NCBI GenBank assembly: GCA_003313425.1
Contig: NHZP01000019.1
Span: forward strand, 124,001 to 188,000
Source: Pseudopyrenochaeta lycopersici
Taxonomy: Eukaryota > Ascomycota > Dothideomycetes > Pleosporales > Pseudopyrenochaetaceae
Length of the DNA stretch: 64,000 nt
Direction of reading: 5' to 3'
Shown piece by piece: positions 45,255-58,377 of this stretch. Each line of letters opens with the position of its first letter. Within the stretch, counting starts at the first letter, position 1. The position numbers and the translations under genes are program-made. A model generated the notes under the pieces. That model did not search any database, was not told where the DNA came from, and saw only the letters and a list, made by a program, of their open reading frames with translations.

Positions 45255-47568
45255 TCAATTTGTGAGCATTTTGATCATGCTCTTGATCCGCTCCGCAGTA
45301 ACCGGCTCCTTGCTCTCCCGCGAGAGCGACACAGTACAAGCAACAATGTTCTTGATCTGCCGTCCATTGAGTACGTGCTCGGCAAGCTGATTGATCTCGG
45401 CTTCTCCGATATTGAACGTTTCGCCTGCTTTGCCGACGGTGCCAAGGAAATTGGTCCATACTGCTTTGCGGCTTGCTTCGTCGAGGGCAGGGTAGTGAAG
45501 AGTGAAGTGAATTCGACCTTAACGAGCATGTCAACATTGTTTTCTTGGTTCCCAGAGGTGAACTTTTTTGATAGTAAGGGCACAACTTACTCTGGAATGC
45601 AGGATCAATTTCCTGCTTCCGGTTCGTTGTGAGGATGCAGACCCCCATGAAGTATTCAAGGCGTCGAAGAAAGACGCTGACCAGAGAATCGCGCTGAAGA
45701 TCTCGCCCACGAGCACCAAGAAAGACGTCTGCCTGGTTAATTGTCAACACCTGCTCGTCGTCTATGGCATTAAATTAACTTACCTCGTCGATCAGGAGAA
45801 CACATCCCCATCGGCGTGTCACATCTAGGATGACGCCAAGCCGCTCGTCAACAGTGTCCGCTTGAATACCTAGTTCTCCAGCGCTGACCATGTACAATGG
45901 TCGCTGCGTCACCTCAGCGACAGCTTCAGCCGTGAGCGTCTTACCAACACCGGGCTATATCTATGTAAGCTTGCAATCAAAGAAAAGTGCTCAAAACACA
46001 TACGCTTCCGCTCAGTAGGCCGACCAAGCCTTGGCCTTTGTTCTGAATAAGGTCGTCGAACGTAGTCGTGTCATTCCGGTGGGCTTTGACGAGTGCGTGA
46101 ATCAATTGGCGGCGATCTTCGTCGATGACAAGTTTCTTGAACGCTTCATGATTCCACTGGATATCTTCCATGGCTTCTACAGCCATTTGACACCATTTCT
46201 TGTGCGTCAAACTAAAACCGTTGACCCAATATGCACATTTCAGGTAGTCACGTTCGGTGAGTCCCTTCATTGACATCTCGTCGCCCCCATATACACTCGG
46301 TAAATTAAGCTTCGATGAGCTATTATGTAGGTAAAAGCACTCTGGGTCAACCATGACTCTGCCTTCGACCTGTATTATAATTTTAGTTTTCCATATATTC
46401 TATATCAATTGGGACAACGAACGTTAATTTTCTCAGGCTCTTTGTTTGTTTGTTGCATCGAGTATTCACTCATCCAAGTTGCGTAATGTACTGGATAGTC
46501 CCGACAAGATGGGTCTTGAAGTAGAGCTATGTACTTCTTTCCCCTGGCGATGAGACGAGTTCGGAAATCTGCTTCATCCGGATGATAACTCAAAGGGTAG
46601 AAATCTAGTGCTACGATTTCACGCGTACCCTCAAAGGCGTCTGTGGTAACTGTGAAGCTGGCCTTGCCGAAGTCTTGGCCATCGTGTGAAATCACTTTCC
46701 CTTGCGCGTAGAAATAGCGCTGTGAGTTTTCACGTACAGCGTAATCAGAAGAACTCACAGGAAAGGCCTGTGGCTGTCTCATGACCCCGTGGTTCATAGT
46801 GATGATGAGTTCTTGGGGCGGAAAGAGTGTCCAGAGGAGTTCGAAAGTAATTTCGCCTTTCGAGAGCAGAGACTGGAGGTTGGCGATTTCGGCGCCGAAG
46901 TCCTCCTCTACAAAGCGTAGAGCCGTTCCAATATCGTTTATCAGTGATTGATCTGGCTTATCTTTCTTTTTCTCTATTTCTTTGATCTCTATCAATTTTG
47001 AAGCGGCGTGGAAAAAGAGCAAGGGCGATGCCTCCTACATGTCAAAACGTTGATCAGCACAATACCAAAGATTTACTCACAACGGGAGGCGATTCGTTAA
47101 GTTTGAGGTCTGGAACACCCTCGTAGATTTCTTTGAAGAGACGATCCAAGTGCGGTGATTTGATATCAATCTCCGTGCCTGCCACCATCCCCTTTGAGCT
47201 TACTGCGCAAGAGAAAAGGATTAAGGTCAGCGCAAGGGAAAAAACCTGCAATTCAGATATAAGTACTTACTAATTCGGCGGACCACCAGTGCAGTTTTAC
47301 CGAAACGATCAGGTTTCGGTAAAGATTTGGCTGTCTTGACGAAATGTACCTGTTGATCTTTCCTGCTATAACTGTTGTAAAGCATCAGCAATAGGTTAAC
47401 ACAAGCTTGAGCCTTCATTGACATACATCTGATCAACGCGCAAGAGTCTTTGAGCTTTGTTGCCCTGATCTTGTCCTCGTAAGCGGTGCTCTCATGCGGA
47501 CACCGAGATATTACCTGTGACAACGCGCTTGATGCCGGGACTCGGCTCATCATTTGTGTGTTTAACAT
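45255..47568 (-). CDS. DUF7025-type AAA ATPase
   Basis: Fungal AAA ATPase with an N-terminal DUF7025-like region; cellular role unknown. From intron A onward exons are clear: 47202-47081, 47034-46423, 46369-46004, 45954-45784, 45732-45591 and 45517-45255 (introns 68, 46, 53, 49, 51 and 73 nt). Seen: FELLWTLFPPQELI and the DFYPLSYHPDE stretch typical of DUF7025, then a single AAA module with Walker A SGSPGVGKT (about 464-472), Walker B CVLLIDEADVFLGARG, sensor 1 ILTTNR, a likely arginine-finger stretch QSRIHFTLHYP and a C-terminal helical lid. The 5' end (47568-47271) is provisional: a 69-nt in-frame intron may lie inside it, and an alternative ATG is at 47590. All catalytic motifs look intact. 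Confidence 0.8.
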
Positions 47569-47590
47569 ACTCCATACCGTTGCTGTTCAT

Positions 47591-48019
47591 AGTGGTGATT
47601 TCCGAGTTCGCTTTCAGAAGGTGAGGGATAGCTATGGAGGAACAAACATTGGATAAGAGATATCAATAGGCTGAGAACGCCCGTGATGTGGGGGCCGAAT
47701 CCCTTGCAGGCACCTTGTTGCATGGATGTAACAGGACAATCACGAAGGCGTTAGCACGCAACCATAAAGGCTGAGCCATCCTTGCACATGTCTTGCGCCT
47801 TACTCTCTAGCGTGAATATGATTCGACAGTGTGGGTACACGATGCTGACTTATACTCCCGTGTCATCGGGCAAAGCCGTTTCTTGGCCCCCAATTTCAGG
47901 ACGGTCAGGGCAACCGTCCTGCCACCCCATAGCCTCATATAGTGGAACTCCTCTTGATCTTTCCGACATGAGATCTGCCATGTTAAATTTCTCGGATTTC
48001 TGTCCAATGGAATGATCTG
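47591..48019. promoter_or_regulatory. Shared divergent promoter of AAA ATPase and NLR-like gene
   Basis: About 430 bp separate the 5' ends of two genes transcribed away from each other. Both promoters must lie here, so common regulation is possible. No specific binding site can be assigned by eye. Confidence 0.5.
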
Positions 48020-51000
48020 GTGAGCGCCGTTCTAAAGATGCCAACTACAGCCGATCCTGCGCCGCTTCAAACAACTTGTCCCTTCGCGCGAGCTCTCGAA
48101 GAGTATATTCAATCCAAACCCAAGAAAAGTAAAACACCTCAGTTTATACGTGACATTCAGCAGCAATACCAGGATGGCGACCCTATCGATAAATTCGCAG
48201 TCAAGAAAGCCATCGTGCAGCTGGAGAAGGAGTCGACAGACCGCGTAGCAACACAAAGGATGCGCAAAGCCCTGAATCCAATAGTGTCTGTATTGACGAC
48301 GTACTCTGGGGTGGTGGATACAATGTGTAATGCCGATCCTATGCCAACGGCGTTGATATGGGGATGCCTCAAAGCCACCATCCAGTGCTCTGCTCGATAT
48401 CTGGACCTTTACGATAAGATCAGCAACCAGCTCACCGACCTTGAGACCCACCTCGAGTTGTTAACAAGATATGAAGAGCTTTTTGGAGATTCCCTGACAA
48501 TGCAGGAGCTACTCCAGGCTTCATATATCGATATCATTCGCTTTTGGCACCGTGTGGAAAAAGAATGTAGACGTTGCATCGCAAACCGCATGGCACGCGC
48601 ACTTACATCTTTCAGTACGACAAAACTGGATCAAATCATAGCTAGTATCGACAAGAATGCCCAAAGAATCAATTTGTTGGTTCCGGCAGTGCAAGAGCGT
48701 CTTGCACGCGGCGAACGTGAAGACGCAGCAAATGAGCGTCGACTCGCGGGAATAGCTCGTGACGAGCAGAAGCTGCTTTTGGAAATGCAAGCTGAAGAGC
48801 AGAAAATACGCAAAGCAGAAAGAAAGCGAGGCCGAAAGAAAGACCTTGACGCATGGGTCCTCGGAGGAGCATCACAGATAAACGAAAGCAATCACCGCCA
48901 TCAAGAACAAAACGTTCATTCCCGTGACCCCGGCACCTGTATGTGGTTGCTGAATGAGGATTTGTTTTCGAACTGGTTGAGCCCGACTGGTAATTCGCCC
49001 GTGCTATGGGTAAAAGCTGCGCCGGGAGTCGGGAAATCAGTACTGACAGCTTATGCAATTGAGGAGGCTCAAAAAATGAGTCGAGGCAATTCCGCGACCT
49101 GCTTTCAATACTACAGCTTTGACGAGGAGTTCTCATCATTGCAGGTGTTTCGTGCACTCGCCGAACAATTGGGCAATCAGCTCTGGGAGCATACTGGGGA
49201 TATCCCTGAAGATATTCACGCAATTACCCAGAAGACTGCGACTAGTTCTAATGCTGAAGATATCAAGAACGTTCTACGCCAGCTCATTCAACGTATGACG
49301 ATAACATACGTGTTTCTGGACGGACTGGACGAAGAATGTGATAACGGCATACGGTGGTATCAACTAATGAAAGTTTTAGGTTTTCTCACCTCACTTGCAA
49401 CTAATGAGAAGCTGCCCATCAAAATTTGGTGTAGTTCACAGGCTCGGGCTTGCATTGACGGCGAGCTTGCACTGTATTCCACTCTACATGTCACGCCGGA
49501 CCTCAACAACCGAGACATTGAGCGATACCTGAAACACCACATTCCACAATTGGATAACCTGGAGCTCGATGAGGGCTACAAGAACTTGTTCCTCACAGAC
49601 CTCCGACAGAGAGCAGATGGCTGTTTCCTGTGGGCGTCTTTGATGCTAGACTCGGTAGCAGACGCCGTGTCCTTACAGGCTATACAAGAGCGGATTGGCG
49701 AAGGTCTACCAAAGAATTATGAGACTTACTACATGCGGAAAGTGAAAGATATCGAACGATCAGAACCCAAACTTGTTTCGTGAGTTCCATTCATTCCATA
49801 ATTGAGGCGTAGCTGATGTAGCCACAATAGCGTACTTCTTGCTTGCATCGTGTTCGCAAAACGACCTTTACGTCTGAACGAACTTTGCGAAGCCACTGCT
49901 ACAATTGAGACGAAATGGGGCCAAAATATTGATCACAATCGCAAGCTGTTCGAGACCAAGGTCATTCCGCTTTGTCAGCCTCTGGTTCGGGTTCAGGACA
50001 TCGAAACACCTCACGGCCCTGTGACAACATGCACATTGACGCACTCCACTGTGAGGAATTTCCTCATCAAGCGGCTACAAACATCTGGCGCAGATGAGAG
50101 CCAAGAGACGCTGAATATTACGCCAGATAAGTTAGCAGAGATATGCCTGAAGTATCTTATGCAGCCTCGCTTCAGCACGCTTTTGCAAAAGGACAAAGAA
50201 ACCTTTAGAGACAAATTAGGTGAAGATATCTATACCCATCACTTGCTGTCATACGCTGCAAAATATTGGGATAAACATTTGGATGTTGCTCAACATTGGC
50301 AACGCTTTTGTACGCCCGTCAAAGAGTTCATAATGAGCAAGAAGTTCTTCACTTGTCTTCAAGTGCAGAGTCTTCTTGTTGGAGGTGAGACAAGCAGCGC
50401 AGTGTAAAATTTTCTTAAACTAACCATTTGAAGGTCAATTTTCGTTTTGGTGGAACTCCAATGATCTCCAGGCGGGACCACAGATCAAGCGGGTATTCCC
50501 ATCGTGGCTGGCCGCTCAATGTGGCGAAACACTGCAAAACGATTATCGACTTTTCATAAGTGATTGGGGTTTCCTCTTGGACGAAGTTACGAATCTTGAT
50601 GCACCTCATTCGGGTGAAATAGACAGGTGCTTTTATGGAGGCCTGGGTCTCGGAAATTTCATGCACGTTGGCCCTTCCCGATACGAAAGCTATCAGGTCC
50701 ATGATGATGAGTCTTCGGATGAGCCAGCTGCAAGATACTTTGATGCAATCGACGAAACCGGAAGCGAGATGGTTGTGCTAGCACTTCGCGACATGTAAGC
50801 CAACAATATTTTTATCGACTCCATCGGCAGTTAGGGGTATATTAAGAACTTCGTTTCTCTAGGCTGACAAGGGGTACAGCCAAAAAGACACGTTGAAGCT
50901 TGAATTTGAATGCCAACAGTGGGATCTGACTGGCCATACCCCAGTCCTTCGGTACTCGCAGAAGCTCACGGCAGATTTTAGAGCAACGCTATGGCTGCTC

Positions 51001-52986
51001 TATGATCTTCAAGCAACCACGAACAACTTTGGCAAACCTCCAGTAATTGCTCTGACTAACGACTTGGCCGTGCTCCGAATCGGATCTCAAATCTATACCA
51101 AGGACACAGATTGTCTATACCAGCTACATTCGAACATTGATATACAAAGCCTTTTCGTCGACGAGTTGGCAAGTCGTCATCGGCACATTGCTACCACTAC
51201 CCGAAGAAATTTTCCTAAAGACGAAGTAGAAAGGCGAGATACTGAGCTCATGGGTGAATCCGTGGAGCTGAACAACCCGACTGCGATACTGCAGATTGCA
51301 AATGGTCTCCTCGGCTCTAGGGCCTCAACCAATCCCACGACTCTTCAAGGCACTGACGAAACTGGTACGGTGGATACAAGCAAATCAAGCAATACATCAG
51401 TCGATGCTGAGTCTGAATCCGAACTCATTGATGATATACGCATTGAAGACGCCAAAAAATTCACCCGTGTCTCGCGTCGCGAAGCAATCACCGCTGAGGA
51501 GCTGGAAGCAGATGATCTTTGGTTCAAGTCAGACTTAGATGCATCTGGCAACACTGCAGAAGAGGACTGGAGTGACGGCTCAAGTGATATGCTGTCCGAC
51601 GAAGTCGAGGATGAGGACCAGTGGAATGACTGGGGCAACGAGCGATTAACTATTGAAGAACTCAACGCAGAAGAGAGAGATTTCGCCAGTCGATCCTCTA
51701 ATGCATCAGATACTAGCGATGTTGTGCCTGAATTCGACGATCTCGAAAGCATTGCCTCGCAGCCTGAGGAGTCGAATATTGACGAAGTCTGGACAACCGG
51801 CGAGGGGGATGAGATCAAGATATCGGGATTCACATTCGACAAAGGCGACCTTGGTATCGAATCTGATAGCACTGAACATAGCGAAGTCAGCTCCGTTGAG
51901 AGCAACTACACTCAGAGCAACTACAGTGACGATGCAAGCGACAACAACAGCGAATTAGATGTGGAGACTGCGAAACATCTTGATGCACTCATCTTCGGCA
52001 AAGGCTCACGGGAAGGAAAAAACCGCATCTCCATACAGGTGCACGATTTAAACAGGCAAGATGACACGCCAGTCTTCCACTTCACGCGGTATGTGAAGCG
52101 CGGCATCTTCGACTCACCGCCATGCTTCCATCCTTCGAAGCCGTTGCTCGTTTGGCCACTCGGGGACGCAGAGATCCTCTTTGCCGACTACAAGGCAAAC
52201 ACATTCTTCACGCGAATGCTATGTTGCTCGCGTTTCAAGAGCTGTCATGTGTTCATCAAAGCACATTTCTCCAGCTCGGGCGAGTACTTGCACTTTGCCG
52301 CTCTCGAGGCGCAGACCAAAGAGGCCAAGGATGAGCACGAGAAGGGCTCGCTGCTGTTGAGTCTCCAGGTCTCTACGCATCGGCTGTCTGTTCGCAAAAC
52401 TACAAGGAGCCCAACACGACTTGTCTACCGGATGACAATCGACTTGGGCAGTGTTCCTACGCTCAATGCGTCCAGCTCTCCGTATACCCTCCATTGGACG
52501 GACCGGGAACTCTACCTCACCACCCGCGGACGAACATTGAACGTCATGCGGATCCCGCTGTTCCCCGACCCAGCATCTGGCAAGAGCAGCGTATGTCATA
52601 TCCAAAAGGACGTCTATCTCCCCCGCACAACAGAGTCTCGCACGCTGCACTTTTTCCCCAAACCACCGCCAACCTCGCGCGCACCATCAACTCGTACCAA
52701 GAGCTCGGTGCTGCGGATAGCCAGCCAGAACACAAAGGCCAAGATCATCATCGGCTCGCACTCTGCGATACCCAGCCAAGCGCTGCTGGTTCCGAGGTAT
52801 CAAGTCTGCCCTCCGATTGGCGTATTACTGGACGACGAGAAGGATCTCGGGGGCTGGAAATGCAAGACTGTGAGCAGTGAGGGGGAGGTGAAGCAGCGAT
52901 TGAACAATGCAGGGGGGAGGTTACAGGGCAAGTTTGAGACGTTTGATCGGAGTGAGGATTGTGATATTGTTCCTTTTCTCTATTAG
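48020..52986 (+). CDS. DUF7708-NACHT NLR-like STAND protein
   Basis: Fungal NLR-like protein, 1,593 residues. NACHT STAND ATPases act as oligomerising switches in non-self recognition; the ligand here is unknown. Exons 48020-49779, 49831-50384, 50434-50794 and 50880-52986 (introns 51, 49 and 85 nt). Seen in order: DUF7708-like helical N-terminus (about 85-200; NPIVSVLTTYSGVVDTMCNA); a Glu/Arg/Lys-rich coiled coil (about 235-285); NACHT with Walker A APGVGKSVL (near 334) and Walker B TYVFLDGLDEE (near 430); and a winged-helix/helical part with LTHSTVRNFL. A strongly acidic Ser/Asp/Glu linker (about 1050-1250) precedes a C-terminal domain of roughly 330 residues with beta-rich character. No ankyrin, WD40 or TPR repeat array is evident. 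An alternative Met lies at 48038. Confidence 0.85.
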
Positions 52987-53506
52987 GTGGAATCCGACAC
53001 GCCATATATATAAATGAATGAATGAATGAATGAATGAATGAATGAATGAATGGAAAGAGACTAGCAACGTTGAAAAGTAAATCTCTACATTGCAATCTGC
53101 TTTGATGAAGAGTAAGTAACGTGCCTTTGATAGTAAACATGAGGACAAACAATGACGAAACAACGAAAATCGTTCACAAAAATCCCCACAGACTACAAAA
53201 TACCATTAAACCAAATGGTATTGCTCGCGTAATATCGTAGATCATCTATCATACACTGTACAGAAACGAGGAACCGAGGTCCGTAGATCTCAAGTCTGGG
53301 TATCGGAAGCCGCCGACGTCCGCTATCGCCATTTCAACCAACTCCGCATTTTTACACCCCCCTCCCTATCCCACGTGGAAGGCATGTAGATTTCCCCGCA
53401 AAGGGCCGCGTGTGCATCCAGGGCCTCTGGAGGAAGTTACGCAAGCTCATCGAGTCAACCTCAATGCCAAGGCCATCCATTTTGATCCAATGCCAAGACT
53501 GTACTC
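52987..53506. other. Tail-to-tail intergenic sequence with AATG microsatellite
   Basis: Between the 3' ends of the NLR-like gene and the Zn2Cys6 regulator. Apart from the (AATG)10 tract I see nothing. Confidence 0.5.
53013..53052. repeat. (AATG)10 tetranucleotide microsatellite
   Basis: Ten perfect copies of AATG begin 27 bp after the stop of the NLR-like gene, probably in its 3' UTR. Confidence 0.97.
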
Positions 53507-56500
53507 TTACATTCCCGTTCCCCCCGGACCAAAGAAAAATCCGTCAAAGAGATCGAATCCATTCCCATCGCTCCAGTCATGTGTACCATCTCCAAAGCCC
53601 ATGCCAAAACCAATGCCAACATCCTGCATCCCCCCTGCATTATTCGCATCCCCACCGCCTCCTCCCCCTCCACTGCCCCCTTGAACAGGAAAACTATCTA
53701 AAAAGTCCAATTCTGAGAAGCCGAGATCTGGATATGTTGATGATATAGACTGTGCGAAGGCGTTGTAGGGGAGTTGATTTGATACTTGATAAGGTGATGT
53801 CATAGGATTGGGTGGGGACTGAGAAATTGGCGGTGATAATGCGGGCGCGTTGTTGAAAGCATGCTGTTGATTAGGTGAAGTCATGTTTGAAGAGGAGCTG
53901 AAGAAGCCTTGTTGTTGGTGTGTCCGTAGTTGAGGTGATATTTTGAGATCGGCAGTGAAGGGCTGCATGTGTGGTTCCGGTTTGATCGGGGGAGGAGGCG
54001 GCCTCATGGAATTGACCTGATTGCTCACGCGGCTGAACGATCGCTTGTCCGTCTCATCATCTGAGAAAAGGTCCTTGAGGTTCATGTCGAATCGTGGGAC
54101 CGGTCTCCTTGGCTGCTGTTGGGCGAAATAATTTGCATTCCTTGATCCATATCCCTGCATGTCCACATCTGACCTGGTGTCAATATCTGATGACGATGTG
54201 TATGTCGTGGTGGGTGAATGCGATGAAGGCTGTGCACGTGAATGCCGTGTTGGTGGGATTGCTCGCAGAGCCTGCGGCCCAAACCCTGTTGTCGACATGC
54301 ACATCTGGATAGTTGCTTTAGACATGCGATCGAAGGCGTCACGACATGCCTCTGCAGGCGGGCACTTGTCGATAAGGTCTCCCAGGACGGATGTCGCGGC
54401 TAGCACGGTGAAGTCGACATCATCAAGGGACTGCATGACTGGTCAGTTTCGAAGTAACCGTGATATGGCGTCTGTGATTGTACGAGGAAAAAAGAACTGG
54501 ACGTACTAGTAAGCTGCGCACATGAACGCTGTGCCACACTGCATAGAGGAAAGAAATACCTAGAACGTGTTAGCGCTATCGAATAGTCAAATAGTCGAAG
54601 TGTCAGATACTGACCGGCCATGAAGAGGTGATGAGTAGCCAGGAATGTATAGTTTACGAGATGTACACGATGCAGTTGTCGATATAGCTTCAAGACCTTC
54701 TGGCCGGCTTCGGCTACTTTGAGGAAGACCAAGTCTTCATCTTCTCGCTCCTCCATGATCATGGACGGACTCTCGACATTTGTATCGGTATTGCCCAGTT
54801 CGCCCTGCAGGCCGGATGGTACCACTAAGCTTTGCCGGTACAACATAATCAAAGCCTGCCAGTAGTTGAGCTCCAGGAAAAGCGGCGAGAACTGCACACC
54901 TGCGTCAAGCTGTGTCGGGGCAGAGTCTTTCCACTCGAGCAGTCGCCTGTCAATGTCCATTCGCCAGGCGCGGAACGAATCAAAGGTGACGAGGAATGGC
55001 GATGGCAACTTGGTGTGCATAAACTCATTGCCTTGATTCGCCCCACTCGCCCTTGCTTGCTGTGCCTGGCGGTGCTGCAAGACCTGCAGGATTTCGGACT
55101 GCAGTAGTCTGAGCCGGAAGTAGTGGTGTGCAACAATCTTGTATGTTGGCTTATCCTGATGCATAGGTGGGTCCAGGAACCCCTCCTTGGTGATGTAGCG
55201 ATCATCGAGAAGTGATGGAAATTCGGTAGTCACAATTTGGTCCGTGATACCCTATCATTCTGTCAGCCTTTTTGGATGCTTTTTGGAGTGTCACACAACT
55301 AATGCCCAAAGTAGTCGCCTCTTGACCTTCCTGGCGCTGACAACAGCATCAAGACAGCCCCCTTTGTTCAAGGCCTGCTGCAAAGAACCAGTTACGGCCG
55401 GCGCCATTGATAATCAGGGCTCGATCGACATGAGGATAGAAGCGAAAAGAAAGTACTCACAAATGGTCGCCCAACGCAAGTGCTGACCAGCCTATCCAGC
55501 GAATAGACACACCACCATAGCCGCCTGCGTAGATCTCTGACCCACTGTCTGCGGCCCCTTTCCTTTGCGTCGATCTTCGCATGGTTTGCACTGCCGGTAG
55601 CCGTTGTGGCTCCGTTGCCGTTGCTTTCGGTCTTCAATTCCAGCTTTCCAGTAGTCTGGTCGTCCGAGCCTCTCCCGTCGATACCCACCCCATCCTCGTA
55701 GTGCAACCCGAGATCGACTCCAAGCCGGACAGCAACGCCCACAATGTACCACAAGCCCGGGGCCACGGGCCTCAACAGCGCAAAGCCTGCAAGCAGTAGC
55801 ACAGCCTGAAGCTCTTCAAGACCGCCGCCAAAGCCGTCGGGGCGGTCTGCGGCAGGAGAGGAGCCGAGGAAGTTCTCGAGGTGGACGATTGCAGACGCGT
55901 GATACTCCTCTGGCTGGTGCTGGTGGCCTGCAAGTCGCCGCTTCTTGCTGCTCGGCGGTGATGATCGCGATTTGGTAGGTGAGCGGCCGTTATCCGATAT
56001 CGGTGAGGCCTCAGAGTCTGAGCTGCCCAGGATGATGCCGGCGCCTATGGCAAAGACAATGTTGAGCATGTATGACTCCCGGGAGGTGCGGTGGCGCTCT
56101 CCCGAAGCATAGACGCGCTCGAACATCTCCATGAACTCGCCGCGGTGCAGAATGGGGATCTGGGGGTTGGCGTGCTCAAAGTACAGCTCGACCAGGCGCG
56201 AGCCGAGCTCTCGGTCCGGGAAGGAGGCCTGGCGGATGGTGGGCTTGGTCTGCAGGCCGAAGAAGGAGTCGCGCATCGAGGTGCCGCTGTCGACGACATT
56301 GGCCGTGACCTTGCCTCCGCGGTTGCTGCCGCGCTCCGACGAGGAGCCTGAGACGGAGCTCTTGACGGCGGCAAAGACGACGCGGGCAAACGAGATGCCC
56401 GAGGTCGAGCCCAGGTAGCGCGGGTCGCTGGCGCCCTGGACCGAGACCATGCCAATGTTGGAGACCAGCTTGGTGAGCTTCTCGCGGTCGTACTTGTCGT

Positions 56501-57041
56501 GCTCCTCCTTGGCCTCGGCGGGCGTGGGTTTGGCGGCGCCGTTGTGCTGCTGCGCCGTGGCCGAGGGCGGCCGCGGGGTGGCGGAACCATTCGAGGCAAA
56601 GGCTGGGTTGAAGTCGTCGGCCTCCTGGAAGGCGATGGAGTTTTCCTGCAGGAGCGTCTCGAGGTAGGCGACGCGGGTTTCGAGGTAGTAGACGTAGCTG
56701 TGGGCGGGTCAGCGAGCGAGCCGAGGCGGCGCGGGGGAGAGCATGGCAGCTGCCCTGCGCGAGCGGCCGTACCTGCGAGGAATCTCGCGCTTGGTGATGG
56801 GATCGTAGCCCACGCACTTGACGGCGGCCTTGTCGCACGACGCGCACGACGGCAGCCGCTGGTCGCATCGGTTCTTGCGCAGCCGGCACCGGTTGCAGGC
56901 GCTCACATTGCGGAAGGAGCTCGACGCTGACGGCGCCGCCGTGGGCGAGGCTGGCTTCACCGTCGACACGGGCGAGGCCGAGGGCGATGGCTTGTCCCCG
57001 TCATGAGAGGCCTCCTCCAGGGAACGCTTGATGCCGCTCAT
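53507..57041 (-). CDS. Zn2Cys6 transcription factor, PPR1/UaY type
   Basis: Nuclear binuclear-zinc-cluster activator, 1,039 residues. Exons 57041-56773, 56697-55461, 55251-54615, 54559-54507 (53 nt) and 54430-53507; introns 75, 209, 55 and 76 nt. Seen: zinc cluster at 49-76 (C-x2-C-x6-C-x6-C-x2-C-x6-C; SACNRCRLRKNRCDQ), then the linker DPITKREIPRSYVYYLE, which resembles yeast PPR1, and a short coiled coil. A fungal_trans middle homology region begins near LVELYFEHANPQIPILHRGE and continues with LRRRLWWCVYSLDRL and VGRPFGITD. It ends in a Gln/Ser/Pro-rich tail with a Gly run. PPR1/UaY-like factors control pyrimidine or purine pathway genes; UaY-like purine control is my inference from the linker and length. 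Alternative start at 57056 adds five residues. Confidence 0.85.
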
Positions 57042-58377
57042 CAGGGCGCATGGCAATTTTCCGCGTCGTTCAAGCTAGGAGGCCGCGGTTATGGAAGTCG
57101 ACTGTTTTCTCTCCTTGGCCCAACCCGGACGCTTTGTCCTTCCCCGCACTGCACTATCGACCAAATCAACTATCAGCGCCCGCGGCGACGACGTGGACAC
57201 GAACGTGGGAGATTTGCGGTAGGGGAGACTCCTGCGGTGCTGTGCAGCTGCCATGTCCGAAAAAGCAATCCACGGCGAGTGCTGGCCTCTGCATGGCTAG
57301 CACCCGGCCCAAGGCTATCTCTTATCAGCCGGCCAGATAGTCATCCGCCCAGCATGTGACGCCCGTCCTGACATGCCAATGCGACAAAACTGCATCCAGA
57401 GAAACGAGCAGACGCGACAATCTTGCAAACACATTTTAGAACACCGTCAGTCTTGGCCTTTCATATATGCATGGCAGTTGCAAAGCTACCCAAAAAAAAA
57501 CCCCCCACCCCAGCCTATTGGCCACCCACTCGTCCCGAACGCCGTCCCGAAACAACCGACCGCCCCATACATTCACATCCGCCCCCAATTGACGTAGTAG
57601 CCGTATATGCATTCCCAAAGCACTGACCTTCACAATCCAACGTCAGGCTTACAACCTGCCACCGTTTCCAGATATCTCACAAGACATGGCCCATGACTCG
57701 GCAGCCCCTCGCTTCCACCCCCAAAAGCGCATCAAGCACACCGATCGAAGGACAGTCAGAGCCTGCAATGGAAGCATCCGTCCCATCCGCTCAGCACGCC
57801 TCCATCTGAGTCGCGTGCAGCTGCCTCTGTCTACGTCGGGTATTATTTTCCTGGGGTCGGACAATAACAGGCTCACGGCTACGAGCGTGCCGAGTCAGAT
57901 CGGCTGCCAGCCCACATTTCACCACACGTGTCAATGCCATGGAAGAGGCTGTCTGTTTCATCAACAAAATCGGATCATGTTTGCTTGCCTGAGCACGCTA
58001 GTCTAGTATGAAATTCGAGTCGATAGCAAAACAAGTACAGGTAACAACTGCTGGGTATTCTGATCTTTTGACAAACGCCTGCTCGCGGAAAACCATTCGC
58101 TGGTGTGTCCGATACATCCGAGCTTCCCTTCTAGAAATGTTGACCAAAAGAGATTGCCGCCCAATTAATTCATGTCGCTAAGGTGAACCCACCAACTATG
58201 CGCCGAACCGAATGCAAGCTGTGAAAGGAGAAATCGAAATCGAGGAAAAGTCTAGAGTCCAGAAAACTGTTCGCTGCCAGCGCGGTCTACGCCCATCCGT
58301 ATCGAAAGAAGAAAAATATAAATAAATGCTGTGCCGTAATGTGATTGCGCCGTGTTTTGGGTCGTAAATGTATCTGT
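57042..58377. other. Intergenic sequence, 1.3 kb
   Basis: Promoter of the Zn2Cys6 regulator and 3' region of the MFS gene. It is partly C-rich (C run near 57502) and contains no supported gene; plus frames 57003-57359 and 57686-58006 are unconvincing. Confidence 0.45.

Noticed and set aside
45255..47568. AAA ATPase as a pseudogene
   Set aside because: The frame is broken only at positions with good splice sites; after joining, Walker A, Walker B, sensor 1 and the arginine-finger region are all intact.
56045..56889. Long alternative frames in the Zn2Cys6 gene (184 and 237 codons)
   Set aside because: GC-rich shadows of the true coding frame, which carries the conserved linker and middle homology region.
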